A stretch of 8,163 nucleotides of DNA from Christensenella sp. UBA5394 (GTDB lineage: Bacteria; Bacillota; Clostridia; Christensenellales; CAG-138). The translations under genes and the position numbers were made by a program. This document shows positions 1-5,218 of this stretch, piece by piece. The notes beneath the pieces are model-generated. The model saw nothing but the letters and a program-made list of their open reading frames with translations. It did not search any database and was not told where the DNA came from. Location of the stretch: assembly GCA_002409725.1 (NCBI GenBank), contig DHOI01000065.1, positions 458 to 8,620 on the forward strand, given 5' to 3'. Position 1 is the stretch's first letter. Each line of letters starts with the position of its first letter.

Positions 1-5
1 TAATC

Positions 6-30
6 ACTTCGGGCCAACTTGGCCCGAAGT
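6..30. repeat. 25-bp perfect palindrome upstream of the mob genes
   Basis: The arms ACTTCGGGCCAA (6-17) and TTGGCCCGAAGT (19-30) are perfect reverse complements around a single central base, giving a 12-bp dyad. It ends 8-10 bases before the ribosome binding site of the first small gene. No T-run follows (the next bases are TACAAAAAAGG), so it is not a standard intrinsic terminator for plus-strand transcription. Because it lies just upstream of a mobC operon, it could be an operator, an mRNA hairpin, or an inverted repeat associated with a transfer origin. The dyad is seen directly; its role is unknown. Confidence 0.75.
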
Positions 31-54
31 TACAAAAAAGGAGATTTTTTGAGA

Positions 55-237
55 ATGGAAAAGGATAACTACTTGAAAAATGCAGAGCTTTCGACCGAGC
101 AGAATTACAACATGATTGATGGGATTCCGAATAATGCCCCTCTGCCTGTTCCGCAGGCCATGCTGGAGGAAAGGCCGAAAGACAGGGTAAAGGAGCCGCC
201 GGCAAAGCGCAGGAGCCGGGAACGGGAGGAACGGTGA
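55..237 (+). CDS. Small charged protein preceding mobC in a conjugative element
   Basis: This is a 60-residue hydrophilic protein with no membrane segment or signal peptide. The N-terminal half is acidic and Asn-rich. The middle is Pro-rich (NNAPLPVPQAMLEERPKD) and the C-terminus is strongly basic (PPAKRRSREREER), which would suit nucleic-acid or partner binding. I chose the ATG at 55 because AAGGAGA at 38-44 lies 10 bases upstream; a TTG start at 19 would fall inside the palindrome. The stop codon overlaps the GTG start of mobC (GTGA at 234-237), so the two are translationally coupled. Small ORFs of this sort are familiar upstream of mobC in clostridial conjugative elements, but I know no defined function. 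It may be an accessory of the relaxosome or only a leader that sets mobC translation. Confidence 0.75.
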   Translation: MEKDNYLKNAELSTEQNYNMIDGIPNNAPLPVPQAMLEERPKDRVKEPPAKRRSREREER

Positions 238-545
238 GCCGCCCCAAACGCAGGCGGGGCGTTCCCCTTTATGTTTGGGTGAGTAATGATGAATACGCCG
301 CCATTCAGGAACGTATGGCACAAGCCGGAACACAGAATTTAAGCGCCTATATCCGCAAAATGGCGCTCAATGGCTATGTGCTGAATGTTGACCTTGCCCC
401 CGTCCGGGAGCTGGTTTCCCTGCAACGCAGATGTGCCAACAATCTGAATCAGGTTGCCATTCATGCCAATACCTACGGGATAAGGTACAATAAGTTGCGC
501 AAATTGAAAAAGGGTAAAAAGGAGACAAGGTTTGCAGGTCTCTGA
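234..545 (+). pseudogene. mobC: MobC relaxosome accessory protein, C-terminus replaced by IS sequence
   Basis: The start is GTG at 234, coupled to the upstream gene. Residues 1-81 read as a MobC-family mobilization protein. A basic N-terminus (SRPKRRRGVPLYVWVS) leads into a ribbon-helix-helix-like segment (about 10-50, with NLSAYIRKMALNGY), then LAPVRELVSLQRRCANNLNQ and AIHANTYG. MobC proteins help the relaxase bind and open DNA at oriT. Intact relatives continue for roughly 35 more residues of their own. Here homology stops at codon 82 (base 479), exactly where an IS256-type terminal repeat begins, and the remaining 21 residues (IRYNKLRKLKKG...) are translated from IS DNA. The downstream relaxase gene is missing, so mobilization from this copy is very unlikely. 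The putative DNA-binding half is intact, so a product able to bind DNA cannot be excluded. Confidence 0.82.
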
Positions 546-764
546 TAGAATGAAGTTGCGAGACAGCATTCTGAAAGGAGAGAGGAAGCCATGTCCGAGA
601 AGATTATACAGTTAAACGAGGGAATCATCAAGAACGAGTTGAAAGAGCTTGTGCGCAGCTGCGTTGAAGAAACGCTCAACGGGCTGCTGGAAGCGGAGGC
701 AGATCAGCTTACGAACGCTTCCAGATATGAACGCTCAGAGGAGTGCTAGGGCTACCGTAGTGGC
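479..764 (+). mobile_element. Left-end fragment of an IS256-family insertion sequence
   Basis: The element begins at GATAAGGTACAATAAG (479-494), which from memory resembles the left terminal repeat of IS256 (GATAAAG..., continuing with TTGTG-like and AAAAAGG stretches). This is exactly where mobC homology stops. About 112 bases later comes the transposase start codon, the usual leader length for the family. Recognisable IS sequence ends around 764, after codons for GYRSG. Beyond that the sequence is unrelated and AT-rich. The right-hand IS end, the second copy of the 8-9 bp target duplication and the rest of mobC are not found in the window. A later deletion or replacement therefore removed them. 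Confidence 0.75.
591..764 (+). pseudogene. IS256-family transposase, N-terminal remnant
   Basis: The ATG at 591 follows a good ribosome binding site (AAGGAGAG at 575-582). The reading frame gives MSEKIIQLNEGIIKNELKEL, then LVRSCVEETLNGLLEAEADQ and LTNASRYERSEE. This is the conserved N-terminus of IS256-family (Mutator-like) transposases, which are normally about 400 residues. After residue 51 the expected Arg-Gln codons read TGC TAG, giving Cys and a premature stop at 747-749. The frame then resumes with GYRSG and homology ends at about 764. The DDE catalytic core is entirely absent, so no transposase activity is possible. The nonsense change and the truncation are separate lesions, which indicates long decay. 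Confidence 0.85.
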
Positions 765-832
765 ATCTAGTTCGGCTTTTTTGTTTAAATATTTTTATCT
801 GCTAGTTTTATTTTACAATATTTTATCGTTAT

Positions 833-1591
833 TTATTTAATCTGTTTACTTTTAAAGGATATAAATCCTAGTGTATAGAATATTGCTACACCTATAAACC
901 CTATTATAAAACATTTAATAAATCCCGTTGAGCTACTCCAAGTCATAAATAGCCTGTCTGTAACTTCATCATATCCAGTTGCATCAATCACATTCCAAGG
1001 TGTAAGGTTAGCTACTTTCCCTATAATTTCAATTCTTCTTCCTACCGTTTTTAATAGCGCAGGTATTATAACTATTATTATTGCCCAAACTATTCCTACT
1101 GTTATTTCATTATCAAAAACAAAATGTAAACAGTGAGCAACTGCAATACTAACTAATAATAATGGAGTGAAAGCTATTAGAGAACGAATAAAGTCAACTA
1201 AATGTATAATATCGGTATTCCCAAGGATTATATATGCGCTTATAACATAAACTGCACTAATACAAATCAAATTCAATATACATAAAGCTACCTCCACTAA
1301 AAACTTTCCAAAATATATATGACTTCTTGAAATTCCATAAGAAACAGGATTTTTTAATGTATGGTGCTTAAATTCTTGACCATAAATTAATGAAATCAAT
1401 GGAAAGGATATAATCATAATAATACGCATAGCGTTGTAAAAACTAGTAAGTGCAAAATTTGTATCGCCATAAGTCTGCATACTTAAGATTAGATTTAATA
1501 AAATTGCAAATATCATACCCCCAAATAAAAACATATTATTCCCTTTTGAGTGCATATTACGATAAACTTCACTCCTTATATAATTAAACAT
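833..1591 (-). CDS. ABC-2-type permease of a lantibiotic-immunity/bacitracin-type transporter
   Basis: This 252-residue membrane protein has about six hydrophobic helices, near residues 20-37, 55-72, 98-122, 132-155, 165-183 and 222-243. There is no signal peptide and a short cytoplasmic N-terminus (MFNYIRSEVYRNMHSKGNN). After helix 2 comes the segment YGQEFKHHTLKNPVSYGISR, typical of LanE/LanG and BcrB-like ABC-2 permeases (GxEFxxxTLK). I chose the ATG at 1591 over a TTG at 1606 because GGAG (minus strand, 1604-1601) lies 9 bases before it. It overlaps the ATPase gene by 8 bases, so the two are coupled. The pair should form a membrane exporter or expeller of a peptide antibiotic. Many LanFEG systems have two permeases, but here only one is present, as in some BcrAB-like systems. 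The substrate cannot be deduced. Confidence 0.85.
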   Translation of the reverse strand: MFNYIRSEVYRNMHSKGNNMFLFGGMIFAILLNLILSMQTYGDTNFALTSFYNAMRIIMIISFPLISLIYGQEFKHHTLKNPVSYGISRSHIYFGKFLVEVALCILNLICISAVYVISAYIILGNTDIIHLVDFIRSLIAFTPLLLVSIAVAHCLHFVFDNEITVGIVWAIIIVIIPALLKTVGRRIEIIGKVANLTPWNVIDATGYDEVTDRLFMTWSSSTGFIKCFIIGFIGVAIFYTLGFISFKSKQIK

Positions 1592-2504
1592 TCTTATCCG
1601 CTCCAATCAAAGACATATAGTAATTTTCAAGGTCAACAGATTTCTCTTGTAATCCAATTAAACCTATTCCGTTAGTAACTGCAAGCTCGCTTATTTTTTC
1701 AGGTACACTGTTATGATCAAATAACTGTATTATTTCACCTGGTAGAACTTTATAATCCCTATATCCTAACCTTTCTTCTAATAATGCAGATAGTTTCTTA
1801 GCATTTGTTACCTTAATCTCTAAAAAACTTTTGGATTTTTCCTCAAGTTCACCAATAGACAACTCTTCAACTAATCTACCTTTATCTAAAAAGCCATAGC
1901 AAGTTGCAATATTTGACAACTCCGGTAGTATATGACTTGAAATTAAGATTGTAATATTATTCTCTTTATTAAGTCTTAATAATAAATTTCTAATTTCGAT
2001 AATCCCAGATGGATCCAATCCATTAATAGGCTCATCAAGAAGTAACAACTCTGGTTCTGTTATCATAGTAAGGGCTAATCCTAGTCTTTGTTTCATACCA
2101 AGAGACATATCGGCAAATTTTTTCTTTTTTGCATTAAGTAAATCCACTTCTTTAAGAACTTTATCAATCCTATCCTTACCAGGAATTCCCCTTTGAATAC
2201 GATAATACTCCATATTCTGTTCAACTGTAAGTTTTGGATAAAAACTTGGAGCTTCAATAATTACTCCAGTCCTTCTTCTGGCACGACTTAATTGCTTATT
2301 CGAGGATTTAGAAAATAATTGAAAACTTCCACTTGTAGCATATGATTGCCCTGTCAAAATTCTAAGCAAAGTTGTCTTTCCAGCTCCATTATCTCCAACC
2401 AAACCATAGATATCCCCTTGTCTAACCGTAATATTTATATCTGATAAGGCATTATCTTTTCCATACATTTTTGATAATTTGTGGGTCTTAATAACTTCCT
2501 TCAT
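1584..2504 (-). CDS. ABC transporter ATPase of LanF/BcrA type (E-loop)
   Basis: This is a 306-residue nucleotide-binding protein, the length typical of BcrA-like ATPases. It carries Walker A GDNGAGKT (37-44), signature SLGMKQR (134-140), Walker B LLLLD with catalytic Glu (153-158, E158), D-loop NGLD (161-164) and H-loop His191. At the Q-loop position it has Glu84 (GVIIEAPSFYPKLT). This E-loop is described for lantibiotic-immunity ATPases (LanF), and supports a role in driving a peptide antibiotic out of the membrane. About 110 C-terminal residues follow the core domain, as in BcrA/LanF. The start at 2504 is set by GGGGAG 6 bases upstream. It is first in a two-gene minus-strand operon. Its AT-rich codon use contrasts with the flanking genes, suggesting acquisition from a low-GC donor. 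The exact substrate (lantibiotic, bacitracin or other) is open. Confidence 0.9.
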   Translation of the reverse strand: MKEVIKTHKLSKMYGKDNALSDINITVRQGDIYGLVGDNGAGKTTLLRILTGQSYATSGSFQLFSKSSNKQLSRARRRTGVIIEAPSFYPKLTVEQNMEYYRIQRGIPGKDRIDKVLKEVDLLNAKKKKFADMSLGMKQRLGLALTMITEPELLLLDEPINGLDPSGIIEIRNLLLRLNKENNITILISSHILPELSNIATCYGFLDKGRLVEELSIGELEEKSKSFLEIKVTNAKKLSALLEERLGYRDYKVLPGEIIQLFDHNSVPEKISELAVTNGIGLIGLQEKSVDLENYYMSLIGADKNV

Positions 2505-2573
2505 TTTATTCTCCCCGCTTTCAAAGATTGTTATTTCTCAGCCATTTAATCTACCTTGAAATAATCTTGCAAA

Positions 2574-2596
2574 AACAATTATACAAAAATATTGTT
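2574..2596. repeat. Inverted repeat overlapping the -10 box (possible operator)
   Basis: AACAAT (2574-2579) and ATTGTT (2591-2596) are exact reverse complements separated by 11 bases. The left arm overlaps the candidate -10 hexamer. A repressor or a two-component regulator could bind here. The arms are short and AT-rich, so chance is a real alternative. Confidence 0.35.
2578..2583 (-). promoter_or_regulatory. Candidate -10 box of the LanF-type transporter operon
   Basis: The minus strand reads TATAAT here (ATTATA on the plus strand), a perfect -10 match. Transcription would start near 2571 and leave a leader of about 66 bases before the ATG at 2504. No good TTGACA-like -35 lies at 16-18 bases, so the promoter may need an activator. 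The box overlaps one inverted repeat (2574-2596) and lies downstream of another (2611-2637). In such AT-rich DNA the match alone is weak evidence; position and orientation support it. Confidence 0.5.
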
Positions 2597-2610
2597 AGTA
2601 AATATTCATG

Positions 2611-2637
2611 AAAATCTAAAGAAAGTTTAAAGATTTT
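2611..2637. repeat. Inverted repeat upstream of the LanF-type operon promoter
   Basis: AAAATCT (2611-2617) and AGATTTT (2631-2637) are perfect reverse complements with a 13-base spacer. If one base is skipped, the pairing extends inward (AAAATCTAAA against TTTAAAGATTTT). It lies about 30-55 bases upstream of the -10 box, a fitting place for an activator site. Low sequence complexity keeps confidence modest. Confidence 0.35.
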
Positions 2638-2652
2638 ATTATTTATCATTTA

Positions 2653-2954
2653 GCATATCGGGGTGGATGCCAGCAGGCTATATCCATTCCCTTGAAGTAA
2701 CAGCGGCAAACGAACACGACGTTACGGTAGGGTCAAAACTCATCCGAGAGGACGATACTGTTGTGTACGGCGATGCCGAATACCAAGGGCTTAAGAAGCG
2801 TCCGGAAATACTAGCGGATCATCATAAGTCTTCCATAGACTATCGCTTCGCGCAGCGTCCCGGCAAGCGCAGAACAATGCAGCAAGGCATTGCAAAGGAC
2901 TGCATTTGGTCTCTTCTCCCCAATATCTTTGCCGTAATGCCTCTGCGTACATAA
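2653..2954 (+). pseudogene. IS5-family transposase remnant, frameshifted and internally deleted
   Basis: Sequence homologous to IS5-group transposases begins abruptly near 2653 with codons for HIGVDA in one frame. After a frameshift near 2667-2675 it continues with GYIHSLEVTAANEHDVTVGS and KLIREDDTVVYGDAEYQG. The Asp in YGDAEYQG (2772-2774) matches the second catalytic Asp of the DDE triad. The text then reads KSSIDYRFAQRPGKRRTM and jumps to QQGIAK, which normally lies about 50 residues further on. The segment carrying the catalytic Glu is therefore deleted at about 2876-2882. The end (NIFAVMPLRT, stop 2952-2954) is also divergent. The protein lacks its N-terminal half and cannot be active. 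It marks the right edge of the AT-rich transporter insert and lies 55 bases from the histidine kinase stop codon. Confidence 0.8.
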
Positions 2955-3009
2955 TGATGCCTTTATTCAGCAGCTCCCTAAAGCCTCATGCGCTCTTGCC
3001 ATATATGTA

Positions 3010-4305
3010 CTAATTTTTGACTGGCTGCTCGCCGCGAAGCGGCAAACAGGCGATAAGTTCAAAGCGCTTCTCCCGTACGGTCGTTTCCAGTGTTCCGCCG
3101 CAGCGCGTGGCGATCTCGCGCATTCCGTAAATGCCAAAGCCGTGATTGGCCGGGTCTGCTTTGGTTGTTGGATACACGCCTTGTTCTGCCGCCGGACGGG
3201 CGTCGAAGCCGTTTTCCACCCGCAGCATAAGCATTCCTCGATCCGCCCGCGCTCGGACCGTGATTTGCTTGTCCTGTGCCTTTTGGGCCGCCTCTATGGC
3301 GTTATCCAGAGCATTACCAAGCAGCGCGCACAGGTCGGTATCCGCCACCCAAAGCTCCGCGGGAAGCGTTACCAGAACATCCGGCATAAGGCCAAGGCGC
3401 TTCATTTCGTCCAGCTTGCAAGTCAAAACCACATTGGCAAGCTCATTTTCACAGACGCGATTCGTTCCATACAGCGCCGGGGATGCTGTCAGTTGGGCAA
3501 GATAGCTCCGCGCCTTGTCCGGTTCACCCCGTTCCAAGAGGCCTAGTAATGTCGTCAGGTGATTGCTCAGATCATGCCGCAGCGTCCGCACCTGCGTCTC
3601 CCTGCTTTGTAATCCTTCATAATAGAGTTCCCGCATCTGGGCCAGTTGCGCCGTCTGCTCCAACTCCTGTTTGCGGGATAGCACGGTCAGCGCGATGACC
3701 AGTGCGGCGGCGGAGAGTGCGACAAACGGCAGAACGGTATAGGCCAAAATGAGTTTCTCGGTATCCATGAAAGAGCTCTCAATGCCGCCCCATATGGAAA
3801 AGGATAGCACCGTGAACAGCGGAGCTGCGGAGAGCAGGGCGCACATTCCCCACAGGCGATTGGGCAGAGCCAGTGTTTTCTCCTCCTGCGTCAGCCGTCG
3901 GATCAAAATCCAGCACAGAAATACAAAAAGCAGCTTCCCGGCGGAGATAGCAAGATCCTCCAGTCCTCCAAAATTCTCCCAACAGATCGCCGTATCAAGA
4001 ATCATGTTGACGGGAACCAGAAGCAGGAAAAATACGACGCCCACCACGAGCTTTGCGGGGCGTGGCGCTTCATAGCAAAACCAGAACACCAGTAGGAACG
4101 CCGCTAACAGAAAAAGCAGATTTTCATCGCCAATCCAAAGTGGAAGCTGGGGCGTACCGGCAAACAGCATCACCCTTACAAATGCACACAGTTTTCCTTT
4201 CCGCCCTGGCAGTAAACGAAGAGAGCTTTTCGCCATCAGCCAGCCGTATTCCAGCACGGCTGCAATGGTGAGGATCGTACAGAGCAGACTTAAGTATATT
4301 TTCAT
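3010..4305 (-). CDS. Sensor histidine kinase, GHKL/AgrC-like, seven membrane helices
   Basis: This 431-residue protein has an N-terminal sensor region of about seven hydrophobic helices (near 3-24, 40-58, 62-78, 85-104, 120-136, 152-172 and 186-210). A coiled linker (211-240) leads to the phosphoacceptor motif LRHDLSNHL with His244. A GHKL ATPase domain follows: N-box LLGNALDNAIEAA (328-340, with N331 and N335) and glycine box HGFGIYGM (388-395). There is no large extracellular domain, so the signal is probably sensed in the membrane, as in AgrC/ComD-type kinases. It starts 9 bases after the response regulator stop, with GAGG overlapping that stop codon, so the two form an operon. The partner is the LytTR regulator. 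The ligand is unknown; a peptide or an envelope-active antibiotic exported by the divergent transporter is the obvious guess. Confidence 0.92.
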   Translation of the reverse strand: MKIYLSLLCTILTIAAVLEYGWLMAKSSLRLLPGRKGKLCAFVRVMLFAGTPQLPLWIGDENLLFLLAAFLLVFWFCYEAPRPAKLVVGVVFFLLLVPVNMILDTAICWENFGGLEDLAISAGKLLFVFLCWILIRRLTQEEKTLALPNRLWGMCALLSAAPLFTVLSFSIWGGIESSFMDTEKLILAYTVLPFVALSAAALVIALTVLSRKQELEQTAQLAQMRELYYEGLQSRETQVRTLRHDLSNHLTTLLGLLERGEPDKARSYLAQLTASPALYGTNRVCENELANVVLTCKLDEMKRLGLMPDVLVTLPAELWVADTDLCALLGNALDNAIEAAQKAQDKQITVRARADRGMLMLRVENGFDARPAAEQGVYPTTKADPANHGFGIYGMREIATRCGGTLETTVREKRFELIACLPLRGEQPVKN

Positions 4306-4314
4306 CTTGCAACC

Positions 4315-5028
4315 TCACTTCAGCATAGCACGGGTCAGTGCCGCCATAGCGGCTGCCTGGCACGATCTGCTGATCGACAACGCGATGTTGCCCTGCAATG
4401 TTACCTCGCCGCTGTCCATACGTTCCACCGCTGTTGCATGAACAAGGTAGCGCTGATGTATCCGCACAAAGCTTTTGTCGGAAAGCTCCCGTTCCACTTC
4501 ATCCAGTTTCCCATAAAAGGTATAGGTGCGCGCGGCGGTCACACACTGTACCTGCCGTCGATCCGACACAAAATATAAAATGTCCTTCCGCACGATACGA
4601 TAGCTGACTTCACCCTTTTGGCAGACAAACACTTCGTTTGCTTCCCGGTACAGGGCGGAAAGCGCCCGTGTCAGAATATCATCAAGTTGCTGCGGCTTTG
4701 CCGGCTTGAGAAGATATCCCAGCGCACCTACCGCATAACCGTCATAGACATAGTCTGTATAGCCTGTTACAAACACAAGCTGCAATCCGGCGTCCGCCTG
4801 CCGCAGTCTGCGGGCAGCCTCCATGCCATTTAATTCCTTCATTTCAATATCCAAAAACACAAGATCGAGTTCTCCCTGATGTTTTTCCATCCAGCCCATC
4901 AAACCTTCTCCAGAAGAAAACTCATAGGTCTGATACTGGATTGCCCGCTTTTCCAGCAGCCGCTCCAGCGCTGAGCGCAGCCTTAACCGGGCATCCTGGC
5001 TGTCGTCGCAAACTCCGATTTGCAGCAT
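4315..5028 (-). CDS. LytTR-family response regulator (AgrA/LytR type)
   Basis: This 237-residue protein has a receiver domain (about 2-120) with acidic pocket D8/D9, phosphoacceptor D60 (LVFLDIEM), conserved T88 and K108 (YLLKPAK). A LytTR DNA-binding domain follows (about 133-235), recognisable by YRIVRKDILYFVSDRR, then TFYGKLDEVERELSDKSFVR and IHQRYLVH. I chose the ATG at 5028 because AAGGAGG (minus strand, 5042-5036) lies 7 bases upstream; an upstream start at 5124 would read through the promoter and operator region. It is first in the operon with the GHKL kinase. A promoter (-35 TTTTCA, -10 TATACT) lies directly upstream, with phased repeats abutting the -35, so autoregulation is likely. 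The probable targets are its own operon and the divergent ABC transporter. Confidence 0.94.
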   Translation of the reverse strand: MLQIGVCDDSQDARLRLRSALERLLEKRAIQYQTYEFSSGEGLMGWMEKHQGELDLVFLDIEMKELNGMEAARRLRQADAGLQLVFVTGYTDYVYDGYAVGALGYLLKPAKPQQLDDILTRALSALYREANEVFVCQKGEVSYRIVRKDILYFVSDRRQVQCVTAARTYTFYGKLDEVERELSDKSFVRIHQRYLVHATAVERMDSGEVTLQGNIALSISRSCQAAAMAALTRAMLK

Positions 5029-5035
5029 GAAACCG

Positions 5036-5042
5036 CCTCCTT
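5036..5042 (-). promoter_or_regulatory. Ribosome binding site deciding the response regulator start
   Basis: The minus strand reads AAGGAGG, complementary to the 16S 3' end, 7 bases before the ATG at 5028. It excludes the longer reading frame that begins at 5124. Confidence 0.9.
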
Positions 5043-5050
5043 CCCAAAGC

Positions 5051-5079
5051 AGTATAACACGGCAAGGAAAGCCTGAAAA
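5051..5079 (-). promoter_or_regulatory. Promoter of the response regulator-kinase operon
   Basis: On the minus strand, -35 TTTTCA (5079-5074) and -10 TATACT (5056-5051) are separated by exactly 17 bases. The -10 matches TATAAT at five of six positions and the -35 matches TTGACA at four of six. The predicted start near 5044 gives a very short leader that starts just ahead of the AAGGAGG. The phased repeat array begins 1-2 bases upstream of the -35, the usual place for an activator that contacts RNA polymerase. Confidence 0.65.
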
Positions 5080-5080
5080 A

Positions 5081-5153
5081 CCAAACTTGACGACAAACCG
5101 GTCAAACTTTACATCGCCGTGCAAAAGATTACATTGGGACGGTCAAATCTTAC
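5081..5153. promoter_or_regulatory. Four phased direct repeats, probable LytTR regulator binding array
   Basis: Four related elements stand on the plus strand: CAAACTTGAC (5082-5091), CAAACTTTAC (5103-5112), AAAAGATTAC (5123-5132) and CAAATCTTAC (5144-5153). Their starts are 21, 20 and 21 bases apart, two helical turns each, so all face one side of the DNA. Read on the minus strand, the first two give CAAGTTTGG and AAAGTTTGA. Each fits the LytTR half-site pattern [TA][AC][CA]GTTN[AG][TG] at eight of nine positions as I recall it. The array lies between the LytTR regulator and the divergent transporter and abuts the regulator promoter. Repeats and spacing are seen directly; the binding protein is inferred. 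Confidence 0.65.
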
Positions 5154-5170
5154 GGAGCCGCTTGCGCCCT

Positions 5171-5199
5171 GTTACTTTCCACGTTACGCTGAAAGTAAC
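5171..5199. repeat. Perfect 9-bp inverted repeat before the transporter ribosome binding site
   Basis: GTTACTTTC (5171-5179) and GAAAGTAAC (5191-5199) are exact reverse complements flanking an 11-base loop that itself contains GTTAC. The repeat ends 2 bases before AGGAAGGAG (5202-5210). As RNA it would fold into a hairpin next to the ribosome binding site. As DNA it could be an operator near the transcription start. No T-run follows, so it is not a standard terminator. Confidence 0.6.
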
Positions 5200-5218
5200 A
5201 GAGGAAGGAGCTATCATT

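Noticed and set aside
19..54. TTG start at 19 for the first small gene
   Set aside because: It lies inside the palindrome without a ribosome binding site; the ATG at 55 has AAGGAGA 10 bases upstream.
768..786. TAGTTCGGC followed by a T-run, like the 3' half of an intrinsic terminator
   Set aside because: No complementary GCCGAAC arm exists upstream; at most it is the leftover half of a terminator cut by the junction.
649..840. 63-residue open frame on the plus strand
   Set aside because: It is an off-frame reading of the IS256 transposase fragment running into AT-rich intergenic DNA.
2621..2632. AAAGTTTAA resembling a LytTR half-site upstream of the LanF-type operon
   Set aside because: Single copy in very AT-rich DNA with no partner at 21 bp; chance is the better explanation.
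3142..4271. Several plus-strand open frames opposite the histidine kinase
   Set aside because: They are shadows of the GC-rich kinase gene, with no ribosome binding sites or recognisable domains.
5029..5124. N-terminal extension of the response regulator to a start at 5124
   Set aside because: The extension reads through the -10, -35 and repeat array and has no receiver-domain homology; the ATG at 5028 has AAGGAGG at ideal spacing.
5162..5190. TTGCGC / TACGCT as a 17-bp-spaced promoter for the ABC transporter
   Set aside because: Each hexamer matches consensus at only three positions; spacing fits, but support is too weak to list.
5027..5218. N-terminal extension of the BceA-type ATPase to a start at 5027
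   Set aside because: It would overlap the divergent regulator promoter and operator; ABC ATPases of this family start a few residues before the first beta strand, which fits the ATG at 5219.
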